Below are positions 33,732-47,100 of a stretch of DNA of 64,000 nucleotides, in pieces. A program made the translations under genes and the position numbers. The notes beneath the pieces are model-generated. The model was not told where the DNA came from and searched no databases. It saw nothing but the letters and a program-made list of their open reading frames with translations. This DNA is from Nemopilema nomurai (lineage: Eukaryota > Cnidaria > Scyphozoa > Rhizostomeae > Rhizostomatidae), in NCBI GenBank assembly GCA_003864495.1, contig ML133437.1, positions 2,294,001 to 2,358,000 of the forward strand. The letters run 5' to 3'. The first letter of the stretch is position 1; each line of letters starts with the position of its first letter.

Positions 33732-35148
33732 ACTTGTGGAACTCAAATGGACCATTCTCGCTTTTGGGAGTGACGGAGGTTCTAAAATTTTGCATAATTA
33801 TAGGGTTTCAGCAGAGCAGCTATCGGACCCTTGAGATAAGCAGTCAATGAGCTTGATGGTTGCCTATCACCACACAGTGCTCTCTAAGATGCAAAACGTT
33901 TTCTTTGACAGATAAATGGAACAAGCCCATCTACCTGTATTTGTAAAATATATCATTTCTGCAATAATTTGTAGCCTTGCTGTAAGAGATTTTTAACGGC
34001 CAAAATATTTCATTACTGTGTTGCCGGGAAATATTTCTTTCTTACTGGAACACAGGCATTGTTAACCACAGCTTTAACTAAATAGGTTTTTTCTTCAATG
34101 CCTTTGTTTGTCTTTGTTTCTTCAATGCCTTTATTTGTCTTTGGGTACTTCTTGGACTGAACTCACACGACATAAGTATTTCACATGCAACAAATAACGG
34201 AGATTGTGTCAACTTTAGGCGGAAAGAAGCATCTGGGATATGAATTAGTGTTCCGTAAGGCTTAAGGCACATATTTTAGAAAAGGTCCAGATGTAACTTG
34301 TGTCAGTGTAAATGGACACCTTGATATCATTACAAGAGATATGAAAAACAAATCATCGCCTCTTGTATTCATAGTTTCCCGTCTTATTTTAATGATCCTT
34401 CCCAGAGTTTAAGTCTGCAATAATAATCATTATTGTTTGTTGTTTTTGAATCATCACTTTATAGCTGAAAGTCTTTGTTTCTTTGAAAGCGAAGTAATTT
34501 GGTTCTGTTGAGACAAATAATCGCTCAGTTTGAGTTGTTTGTCCCATTACCATTAAAACGCCAATCACGATTTTTTCGACATTTTGATAAATGTCGATAA
34601 ATATTGACATGAAAAAGTGCACGCTTTTCTCTCTCCTTTAGCTTGACCCACATCTGCCAGTTCCGCGTACAACAATGCCAATTCTTGGTACTGCTTGTTC
34701 ATAGAATGCTGCTTGTCAATGCCAAATGTTTAACCAATCAGAATACCTGCATATCTGCATGACAAATGATTTCTTTGTAAAACTACAAACGAGAGTTCCC
34801 TCTTAATACCGCATGCTTCCTATCACGTCTCCAATTAGAGCAATGCTTATAAGTAGATCCTTGACTGAAGTAATTTTGATCCAGTGGAAAGACCGATAAA
34901 ACACCGCTTTTTGGCTCTGTGACTACTACTCATAAGTTGTTGTGAATTCTTTAGTATTCTCGCAACTCGCTCATGCATTGTTGAGTTGGAAGGGACGCTG
35001 ATTTAACTCTCCGGCCACTGTGGAGGAGTATCTCTCTTTTCTAAGGTTTCACGTTGACTTCCTTCCAGCCTGACTCTCCCTTGGCCTGGAAAGGCGAAAC
35101 AAGTCTCAAGGCCCGTTTCGTGCACAAGAGGTGCAGAAGTCTGCAGCA
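33732..35148. other. SF3B6 3' region and PFK promoter
   Basis: No further gene recognised. A 27-bp direct duplication (TTTCTTCAATGCCTTT...) is at 34090-34143. The last ~100 bases before 35149 (TGACTCTCCCTTGGCC...) are more GC-rich and are probably PFK 5' UTR. Confidence 0.5.
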
Positions 35149-38100
35149 ATGCTGTGGTTCATCGTTAATATCTTTGCGTACGTGATGCGCAGGTTTCGAA
35201 GGGAGCCGAGAAGAGCGGCTCTGATGGAAACTGATGGATTCCCAGCTTTTGAGAGGTCAGCTTACAAAGGCCAATGGAGGTCAACTGGAAAACGAACTTC
35301 GCCAAGGAAAGTATTTTCAGAAGAGCCACCCGAAACATTCTTCACAAAAACCAATTTGAAGAAAGGACTAAGACGAGAATCGTTCGTGAATGTAGAAGGA
35401 ACAGGCAAGTCTATTGCTGTGTTGACAAGCGGTGGGGATGCCCAAGGTAGGTCGTTTTTAGTTTTGCAGCAGGTCACTTTATGAACACCTGGACTAAAGC
35501 TGCTAGGTTCTTGCCTTGAAAATTTTATTTAAAATGAGTAAATGTATTATTTTATTGCCAAAGAAGCTGCCTGTTAAAGGTAGAACTCAGTGAAAGTTCT
35601 GGTGATTTGTGTGCAGCCTATCAATCCATTCGACACAATTTCGTCCACACCTCTGTTTTCCTTCGAGGATTCCCCGACCATAGTTCCACTTTAATCAGTA
35701 GAGGTGAAGGCTCCAGGTAGAGGCAAAATATCACCTGTCGAAGCTTTACTTGAGAAGACATTTGATTGATAGATCCATCGTAGAATTACGAGCCATTGGT
35801 GGCTGGCTATCATATTCTAATTTTTTGTTTGAGGTGACGAAGTGCATAAAATCAATAAACTTCAGATACAATGTTCCTTGAAAATTCTAACTGAAAACAT
35901 ACAACATGTACAAAGCTATGTTTTATCAGTTATTTTTAATGGTGCTTCCATTCCTACTTTGATGATCAGGATAAAGCTATGAGTAGTAAAAATGGAGACT
36001 TATTTGCCAAATGCACAACAGATTGGTGATAACTTCTATTGTTTACCTGGGCTGCCATTAGTAGTATGCTTAGAAACTTACCCCTCCAATATTCAAATGC
36101 AAGTTTAAAGAGACTTAAGCAAACGAAAAGATATTAAACCAAAGGAATTTCAAAACTTTATGCACTTTGTTCCATCAAAAGACTCAGCAAGATTCACTTT
36201 CTAAATTGGAAAATAAAATAGATTATGGTTTTAAACTTATCTTAATCACAGAATAGCTGTATTTCAGACAACATCATTCGCCTTCAGTTTCCATTTAAAT
36301 ACTCTTTAAAGTCAACCATGGTTAAAGTTGAGTTGACTTTTTTATGAATCTTACCTTATTTTTGTAAAACTTGACTATTTAGAAGTTTTTAGAATTTCTG
36401 TTGTATCTAGTAGGCAATCAGCTTATAACTTTTTCAGATGAATATAGCTTTCTTTTGAGATTCTTATAACTTTGACTGTTCTGTTCAGAGAGGCTTTTGC
36501 TAAATCTAAGTTTTATATTCAAAGGAATGAATGCGGCAATCAGGGCAGTAGCAAGACTTGCTATTTACAGTGGTGCAAAGGCATATGCAGTATACTGGGT
36601 ATGTGTCTAAATTGCAGTTGCAGGGGCGTGCTGAAGTAGGGGGTGTGAGAGGGTGCCGTACCTGCCCACTTTTTGCAGAAGCCGTCAGTAATTTTTTGCC
36701 TGTTGGTAAAGTTAAAACAACTATAACAGCTTGTCGGTATTTCAGGGAAGAATTAGATTTGCACTTTTGTTACACGCTTTTTTTATATAAGGAACCTACC
36801 TCAAGGCCTAGTTCCAAAAGTTCCTTATTTGTAGACCTCAAATCATCAGATTTTAGAATCAAAAGTTCCTTAAAAGTTCCTTAAGTTCTCACTTTTGGTG
36901 CTTTGACTACAATACAAGCCTTAACACTTAGAGAGAGAGGCAAGACAGCATATGCGGAAACTACTCAATGAAGCATTTAACACATGAATAGCAAACAATT
37001 TATGCAAGTATTGGCTGCAAATGAATTGAACCAGCATTTTAGTAGTATAAGTTCTTTAAATTTTTCGGCCTTCTACATGTAGGCTCCTTATAAAAAAGCC
37101 TGTATATCCATTTTAGACGCAAAGGAACCACTACAGTACTAGAGTGTAAAATTTGTACCCTGCTGGTAAATTTCTCATGTTACACCCCTTCAGCACGCCA
37201 CTGTGCAGTTGGTGGATTTTATTTTCAGTTAGCTCGTAAGAATCCTATTTAATTGTTGTAGTTATCTTTCTTGACAGTTTCCCATTTGATTCTTAAAGAT
37301 AATTTTGTTTCCAGGGCTACCAAGGTCTTGTTGATGGGGGTGATAACATAAAGGAACTTGAATGGCAGAGTGTCACTGGTATTACAAATCTTGTAAGTAC
37401 CTTAATCTAGTTTTATTGTCTTATATTTTCTATCATCTTTGAGCTTTTATAAAATATGTCCCAGAAACATTTAATGTTGCTGTTCTTCCTTTTCTTGTTA
37501 ACAATTACCTGATGTTCATGTTGAGCAGACTTTGGTAGCAAGTATTTTTTAATGAAGTCCTTCTTATAATAGACATTAATGACAAGCAACCTTCAAGCCT
37601 TACTTCTCAAGCATAAAATCTTAAATAAAGTTTTTCTTTTTCTTAGGGAGGAACGGTAATAGGAAGTGCACGGTGCAGTGATTTCAGATCAAGAGAAGGC
37701 CGTAGAATGGCTGCCTACAACCTTGTCTCAAGAGGTATCACCAACTTGGTAAGATGGAGGTCTAAATAAAAGAAAACTTAATAAATGGATAAAAAATATT
37801 TTCAAAAAAAATTTTTTTTATAAATTTTAATGCAATGCTGCAGCTATATCATCTCTCTAGGTGATTATCGGTGGTGATGGAAGTCTTACTGGTGCAAATG
37901 AGTTCCGAAAGGAGTGGCCAGAACTTTTGAAAGAGCTTGTTGAGGAAGGAAAAATCAAGGCTGGCGAAGCAGTGTTGTATGGCCACTTGAACATTGTTGG
38001 AATGGTATTCCTTTTTTCCTTTTTAACAATAAATAAACTCAACTAAAGATTCTTACATATGCCTCCACTGTTTAAAATTGTCTTTTTTTTCTAAAAATTT

Positions 38101-41100
38101 ATTGGTTAAATTAAGGATTTGTCAGTGCATAAGACTTGGAAATTTTGTGATAGGACAGGAATATTGATCTACTGAAAATTGTAGGAGAGAAGTTTGAAAG
38201 TCTCTCTTTACATTTTTTTAAGTCATTGGTGTTATATAACCATGTTTTAGGTTGGTAGCATAGACAATGACTTTTGTGGTACGGACATGACAATTGGTGC
38301 GGATTCTGCTCTTCACCGGTAAGAATCATTTGCGTTGATGTCTTTGCAAATTTCTTTATACAAAACATTGATTACTTGTTTCAGTTTGCTAAGACTACAG
38401 TTGGTTCAAACATTCTGTTTGAACTGAACACACAGATCGCCTTGCAAACCCTATATGACGTCAGATTTATGTCAATCTTATGAAGCCTGCTCACCAGCGA
38501 TTGCAGAGCCCTTTGAAACAGTTTTGAGTATCCTGAAAATGTCTAGCATTCTCAGTGACGTAGACCCCGGGGGTCAGAGAGGCCACAGCCCACAAATTTT
38601 AGGCAAAGTATAGAAAAGTGGCCCTACAAGACCCAAAAGTGTACCCTTTCCAAATCAAAAAGCAGTGACCGTGAGCCCCCTTCTTTCATCTGGCCCCTGC
38701 CCCCATCGTCTCTTTCCTTTTCGTATTATTGGTAAGAGCTCTCAGCGATATCAAAGTTGTTAAACTCTGGCTTTCTCTGGCGGCCTCTCTTCAAAGAAGA
38801 TACTTGCCTTGCAGTCTTATTATATCCCCTTATACCGAAATTGCAGTCGGTGAAGCAAAACTGTCAATCTTTCATAATTATTGAGTAGTGGATTCTAACG
38901 AGAATTAACCAAATTTTTGCGTTTTCTTTGTTGTAAAAAGTAGCATCGTATTGCTTAGTGAGTTAGGTCAGCTTGACGCGTCGGTAGGTTTTTGGCTTAC
39001 GTGCAGCAAAATTCTGATATAATAATAAAGAAATTATGTGAGACATTGCAGAATGGTCTTAACCTTATCCCTTAAACCAGGTTAGCCTTGGGCTTAACAG
39101 GGGCAAAGAAGTATTTGATCGATGCTTTCAAGTAGGAGTAATATGATTAACATCAAATACCAAGAGTATATATGCCTGAATGTGTTGATAGACAAGCTTG
39201 TATAAGCAAATACTATCTTTGCGATTCAAAAATACCCAGTTCAGGCCTTGGCAAGTCATCCCTTATTGTTACGCATCTTATGGTGAACATGCTTTGCCGA
39301 GTGTTTTCGTCTGCTTGCCCGAATCTCCAATGGAATATGGATCGTGGAATACCTGATAACACATTGTATGCGCCACGTGCTCGCATCTACTGATCTGTGT
39401 TTCAATTTATTTTTTAGGATTGTCGAATCAGTGGATGCGATATCCACAACTGCGGAAAGGTATTTCGATATGGCTACAAAGTTTTTCGATACACGAGTAT
39501 TTTACACTACGCAGCTTCAATTGTTTCTTTAAGAAAACGTTTCAGTTAAGATATCATGCTGCACATTAAAATATGCATTGGTCCAGCATCCTTTCGTAAT
39601 CTTGATTTTGGTCCGAGGCTTAAGAATCAAGTATGCATGTTTATCAATTTAAGTGTACTATTTTTTGACAGTCGCGTTACTCTCAGAAGTATTGCCCAGC
39701 TGTAAAGATCGTCTTCCCAATTATAATAATTGATGGAAGTGCCATATAAGTAGTTATTCTTCTCATTCACCGTACCCTTTCTCGTAGCCACCAAAGGGCA
39801 TTTGTGCTGGAAGTGATGGGGAGACATTGCGGGTAAGACTGACAGATCTTCTGCTTTTACGTTCATCACTAGTACGCTTTGACTCCCTGCTCGCTGAGTA
39901 AGGTGCCAGTTGGTCTGTCTCCTGCGGTATGGAACAGCCAGCAAGTGGGCCAATACAGGCATGTTGTGCACCAATTTTGTTTTAAGATAACCTGTGCTTT
40001 TGATTGCTACACCCTTCAACCAATGTTGAAACCTTCTTTAATTTGGTCACAACATGGGTTCTTTTGCCTTTATCGTGGACAATAATACGATGTCATTATT
40101 ACGTCATGATCACCCTTTTCAACCTCTTTCCTCGCCTTTCTTCTAGCTACTTGGCTTTGGTTGCAGGCATTAGCGTCGGCGCAGACTGGGTTCGTAAACA
40201 TTACAGCCATTTTTATATTCTTCAACAGCTGCTGCTTTGAGGTGCAATGCGTCTGTCGTTTTGTCATTTCTTCAAGGCTCTGTTTCGTAATAGTACTCTG
40301 CCTAGGGTAAACAACCTAGATCCGATGTATTTGGCAAGTCACTTGTCGTGACCCTTTTAGTTTTCGTCACGTAGACAAAGGGTATGGCTTGCAAAGGGTA
40401 CGTTAAATGTTCCAGCCCTTTCAAATGGAAGTTCTAAAATTGATTTCATTATAGTTATCGGCAATTAATATGTGCTAATCAAAAGCCCCTGTGCCCGGTG
40501 TCCACTATCGCATTATTGATGACAGCAACAACAATACAAATATTAGCAATCCCATACTCCTATGCAACGACCTTTATGAGACACCAGTGGATCTCAAATC
40601 AAATTACGAAACATGATTTCTTCGCTTTGACCTGAAACATAGATCGGATCCATAGCAATGAAAGAACTTGAAAAATGATGTGATTAGTAGTACGATGTTA
40701 AAAATTACCTTTTTTCAATTCATACCTGTATCCTTTCGCAGAATGGAAAAGGTTTCTTTTCGAGCCACGAGCCGCTAATTACCTCATCACCTCTCTATTG
40801 CAGATTTTCATTCCTGAATGGCCAGTGGAAGATGGTTGGGAGGAAAACTTGTGTAACCAGCTACGAAAGGTGATAATAGCAGCCCCACACTAGCGCCACC
40901 TTTTTGGTGTGCTTTTAAGGCGCTTCCTTACTCTCTGATTACATAATGTGGAGCACCAGATGGACTCTCTCCAATTCAACCCTCTAACTTCAAAACAGCA
41001 CGAAATAACGGCATTAAAATATATGACTCTTCAGACTATGCAGACGTCGACTTATGACTTACCGTGAATATTTCCTTTTCAACATCGTCACTCCTCTGTT

Positions 41101-44100
41101 TTTTTGGCTCCGTTTTTGTTGACCTGTCTTTGACACTCTCATTTTGATTTCAGGGCAGAGAGAATGGCCGGCTGCTCAGTATTATCATTCTCGCGGAAGG
41201 GGCGAAGAACGTCCATGGAGAATGGGTAACAGCAAATCAAGTTCGAGATGTAAGTCCGTCATAGCTGAGTTGGCAGATTTTCGACAAGAGATGCAGCAAT
41301 TCAACAGTTGCCCTGACCTAACCCACCTCCATCCACACACCCTCCCTCTCCCATCCAGCCTCCTTTTTGCTGCCTCGCTTTTCTCTCAACACTTCTCTTT
41401 CTTCCATTTCACCCCTGTCCAATCCCTTTCGTGTCACCTTCTCACCTCTCCTCCCTCCTGTCCATCACCCCTTGTAGCCTTTCGCCCATTCTTCAGCTTC
41501 TCTTCGTTTGAAATAAATATCACTTTCAACTAAGGGTTCAAAGGTCATTCATAGTATAGCAATTATGAGTATCTTTTTGTAACACCCTTGATAGACATAA
41601 AGTTTGTATTATTGTTGGGCAATCGCTTTTAGACTAGATTTGAAAACTTTGTCATTGATCTGCTTTGCCTAATGCCTGGCCACTTTTTAGCCATTCATTG
41701 GTATCCTAATACCCTGCATCATTCTCACACCCGTGATCTGAATGTTGGTACTTCCTTTATTCTAGTTGATTTGCAAGAGGCTGGGCTACGACACGAGAGT
41801 GACTGTACTGGGCCACGTCCAAAGGGGTGGCGCCCCTTCAGCCTTCGACCGACTCCTTGTATGTACTGCTCTTTTGTTTGAAATTCTACGCCAGGCGACT
41901 AAGGCACGTGTTGGTTATCAACGCCATGTTGAAGGATGCCTTGGATACTGAGCTTTGCAATCATAGAAAAATAGGAAAAGCTGTTTCTCTGATAGCGAGT
42001 CAAGAAAGTGCTCCAATATAGGAGCTCTGGATATTTTCGAAATGGGTTTGAAAGAGAATCTCGGGAAAGCCTTCTGGCCTCAGTAGTGATAGTGATCTCA
42101 ACTTCTTGTGATTCAATGGCTGCCAACTATTTTGTCTTTTTAGGCCATGAGGCTTGGGGCCGAAGCTGCACTGACTGTTTTAGAAGATGCCGTGAAAGAC
42201 TCGCCTCCACAGGTTGTTTGCCTTGATGGCAACCAGATTGTCAAGAGAGGTCTCATGGAAAATGTGGAAAAGGTTGCTTATTCGTTTTACTGAATCAACG
42301 ATTCCCAATGTTTTATATGTCAGTTGTCTTTTTTGAAGCTAGCTCTATTGCTCATTGCATTGATTTTCCTTTTTTCCGCAAATTGGTCCATGTTTCACCG
42401 CAAGTTGGTCCATGTTTCTGCCATAACAATGACCCTTCCTATTGATTCTTCTGCTCCATACTAGGAAAGTATTTTGTGTTTCCTACGCTAAATGACGGAC
42501 TGAATGGTTTGCGTTCTAGTGCAATGCCATACACATGGCCTACGCGGAGAGAGACTACAAGAAAGTCGTCGAACTTCGTGGCCCGTACGTATTATTCTTG
42601 CGTCCCCGTGTTCTTACTCTATCAGTTTGTAAGAAGTTCTTTCTAATCTTGACGAGGGTCGCGTAAAATGCGAATCATGCTTGTTTTTGCCGTTCATATT
42701 CTGCTGTTATAAGCTTGATCTTGAGTGAATGCCGCCAAATGGAATCAATCTTGAGACATGTTGATCATGATAGTAGACATCCAGTCATTTTAATGGGTAA
42801 TTTTTTACTTGTATTTTTGCAACAGCTCTTTTAGAAGAAACCTAGAAGCCTACAAGGTACTGAAGATGCTTAACCGCCCCACCGAAAGCCAATGTAACTC
42901 CGATGGAACTTGCAAAGGGGTAAGTTGTGATCTTCTCCCCATTTGTTGAGCTTCATCATCTTCAACTTCTTCATTTCAACTCCTATTGTTTTCATTGTGC
43001 TGATTCGTTTGATCATCCATATTGATCATTCAATGATTCATGGATTTTGTGTGGATTTCCTCAATGGATAGATCCATCAATTCGGTTGATTATTGGCGTC
43101 CAGGCTATGATTCATTGATTGATGGATCGTTGCTCATCACATAGTAAGCGACCCGGCCTATGATTGGTGTGATCCCCCAATAGATTATAGATCCATCAAT
43201 TCGGTTGATTATTGGCGTCCAGGCTATGATTCATTGATTGTTGGATCGTTGCTCATCACATAGTAAGCGACCCGGCCTATGATTGGTGTGATCATCCCAC
43301 GCATTGTCTTGTCATAGGGCTACACCCTGGCTGTGATGAATGTAGGTGCTCCTGCGGGCGGCATGAACCCGGTGACGAAAGCCTTCGTGCGCAGCTCCTT
43401 GAACAAGGGCCACTCAGTGCTGGCTATAAGTGACGGCTTCGAAGGATTTGTCAAAGGACAGGTTTGGAAGTGCTTGTGCTACCAATGTTTTTTTCATTAG
43501 TTTGCATCCAGCCCAGGTACCTTCATGAGTAAATCTGCATGGTCTAGTATTCAATAAGTTAATAATTATTAAAAAATATATATATATATATATCAGTATT
43601 GTGTTCTTTCCTGCCTTTCATTTGCCCTCATCACTTTTTGCGCATTCGTGTTTGCATTGATGACACCCTGGATTCATTTGTTTCTGAAACACCCATTATA
43701 TTTGATGTCATTTGTCATTTTCTTTCTGGGACATTCGGCAAGTGCTCTTTTTCATCACGTGACAGGTGAGGCTCATGGGTTGGAACGATGTTGACAAGTG
43801 GAGCAACATTGGTGGCTCGAACCTCGGAGTGACAAGGTTTGTTGGCTTTTTGGTTTTTGCATTATTATCATTATTATTATCAATGTCTGCAAGTATTACT
43901 CAAGTACTACTTCATTCGCCTTTGAAGACAAAAGGCAAGGGGCACTAAGTTCTCACACAACAGGCACTGACCCTCTCATATTTCTCAATGCTTCACAACA
44001 GATGAAATGCATCGCATTACCTAATATGCATCAATTACATGTGCATTGATATGCATGCCTTTGTTGTATTCATTTTTCTTGGTTCTTCTGGCCCAGTAGT

Positions 44101-47100
44101 CTGCTTCGAGACGTCTCAACTTGCATGAGATCATCAGGTCCCAGTCCTTTTCAGATTGCTTTCCTCGTGCCTCCATGTTCCTCAAATTCATCTCTTCCAG
44201 AACTCTGCCTAGCAAAGTAGGCCTTGCTGCTGTTAACCAGAGACTCTCCGACTTTGGCATTCAAGGACTTCTCATTGTTGGTGGTTTTGAGGTGGGTAAC
44301 CTTGCTTGTCAATTATGCTGGAGTGTTTCAAGAGAGGTAGCTTGATATGACATCACAAACCACATAAGGCATAACATAAATATCCAATACAATAATGGAT
44401 AGAGTCGATTTCCAGTTCTCCATTCTTACCTGCTCCGTTTGTTTTTCATCAAACTTGAATTCCCAAAACATTGGCTAACATATGCTGCTGATAGCACCAA
44501 ACCTCTAACCCCTCCACCCGTCAACCTATGAGCCATCGTATAGTTGAACGTTTCAATGCAAAAAGTTAATTTTTGTCAAAGCCCTTGATATTTCCCTGCA
44601 GCTATGAACCATACCACGTCGCCTGCAACTACGTAAATATTCAACCTGTTCTGTCATTTCGCTCCTCTCACCCAGGCATTCAACAGTGCATTGGAATTGG
44701 CCAAAGAGAGAGAGGGGTACAAAGCATTTCGCATCCCGATCATCGTGATTCCCGCCACCATGAGCAACAATGTCCCTGGCACCCACTTCAGTCTTGGCGC
44801 AGATACCACCCTCAATGTCATCGTCGAGGTGTGTTTTGTTTTGTTTGATCTTGACAACACCTAAATCATATTTTCACCTTAAACTGTAGTCATCATTGAG
44901 TTTTATTTTGTGGTGATTCGCGCCTGATATATTTTTCGTAGGCCACTTGAAATGCGAGCAATTTGTTCCCACTGCTGTTTACTTTGCTCATTGCCCTGTA
45001 ACTTCACTTAATACGCGTAGTTTGGATTTCTCCTAGTCATGTGACCGTATTCGCCAATCAGCAAGCAGCTCACAAGATCGTGTATTTGTGGTCGAAACAA
45101 TGGGCGGTAAGTGTGGCTACTTGGCAACCATGGCTGGCATTGCGGCTGCTGCAGACGCTGCCTACATTAGGGAGGAGCCTTTCGGTGTTTATGACTTGCT
45201 GGTGAGTGTTCCTTTGAGCTGAATGTGGTTGTTGCTGTATTGTGTTTTTGATTGACTTTTCTTTTCTTGAAGTGTTCCGTTGTACTTCGTTGACCTTACG
45301 TCGTACTTCATTGATGTTCACGTATGACTATAAGGCAATTGTGCTCGTTGCAGTGGGTCAATTAGCATCCTTTTCTTTGCCTTCTTGTGAACTTAGGTTA
45401 GGCCTTCTTTATCACATGCTCATCACAATTGTTCGCTGCCTGTTTGCCCTGTGGTGTGCCCGGTGGCTGCGTTGTATTAAACGCCTCCACATAGGCCGAA
45501 CTGCTTTCATTGCATCCCTCGAATGCATTACCATTTTGACAAACCCGTGCACTGCGATGCTTTTGCGATAAATCATCGTAGGGTGCGGCAGGCGAAACAG
45601 GAAAGAAAAGGGCTGTTTAAGGAAGAGAGGAAACATTTGAAATGAATGAAAGGAATAGCGTGCATTAAATGGTGCACTCAGCTGACATCCAAACTTTTCT
45701 CATGGGGCAATAGTGACAAAACGCTTTGTTCGTGAAGACAGTTTTGCTCAAATTTGCCATCCGAAATGTGTTTTTAATGATCAAAGCGAAAATTAATGTC
45801 GATGCATCCTATGTCCGAAAAGGAATCATATCTCTGATGTATTATATATAGGCCACGTTTTATACCTGGTTTGAAGTGTGCCAGGACTCCATGCGTCTCC
45901 AGCTGCAAACATAGAAATTGTATATGTTGATATCTGACCGCGAACAGGGAAATATAAAACATTTAAGAATTCCATTTACAAGACCAAGCACTTTAGGTAC
46001 CTTAGTTCTGTTGTCGTTGAAAGCTGGTAAACTGAAAAGATCTTCGTGTACTGACCATTTAGCCCCTTGAGTCAACTTCGGACCTTTCCTGCTTGAATTT
46101 AAAGATTTTCAATGCAGCAAATGAATTTTTGTGTATTTTTATATCTAGACGGATGTCAACCATCTCATGTACAAATTCCAGAATACAGGAATCAAAAGAG
46201 GGCTCGTGTTGAGGTAGGGCCTTTGTAATTAACTCTTCGACCGCAATATTTTGAATAATTTAAAGAAGCAATCTTTGGTAGGTTGGTTGGGGTGCCTTGT
46301 TTAGACGATTTCATTTATCATGGGATTTTTGAGGTTTGCAACGAGTACAAGGTTCTTACGTGTACACGGGCCTCACCCAAACCAGCTTAGAAATGAAATT
46401 TTAAAAAGCTGCAATTTTTGAATTTATTATTGATGCAATGCAGGGCACAAGAGGCGAATGAACGGTACACGACGAATTCATCACGAGCCTGTTTGAAGAG
46501 GAGGCCAAGGGAGTTTTCATTACGAGGGAGAGTGTGCTTGGACATCTTCAGCAGGTATCGTATTCTAATGTTTACATAGCCATGTGTCTAATGACCTCAG
46601 CTATCGTGCATTCTTGACCGGGGCTTTGTTCCTTGCTTCAAGGGGTTATGATGACACAATAAGAGAACGGAATGGAATTGGAACTAAAAGTAGCTTGTGC
46701 ATTTCTCTATTGTTTCTCTGTCTGTTGTCTGTCTTTTCTCTGTCAAAATAGCATTTCTAACCTCGAGTAATTTGTTGAATGTATTTTTTGGAGATTTTAT
46801 CAGGGTTTATTTTATCAGGTGCGCATTGGCTTTAGAAGAGTAATGTAGATTAGAAGGTGCATCTGATTCTTTTATCTGCCAAATTATTTTTGAAAGACAA
46901 AGACGACATACACTGGAGGTTGAATGCCCTTCTTAAGATCATTGAATCGAAAGATTAAATAAGCTTTCTATCGCGAAACCTCAAATTTCAAAGCCAAGAA
47001 AGAAAACGTTGAACGTGGAAACCGATAGCTGTGATAGAAGAGCTTTGGAGGTCGTTTGCAAGTTTGCGTAAGACATCATGAGAGATCTGATCCTTTAAAA

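Noticed and set aside
46470..46480. Programmed ribosomal frameshift in PFK
   Set aside because: No slippery heptamer or downstream pseudoknot is apparent, and PFK is not known to use frameshifting; a missing base is simpler.
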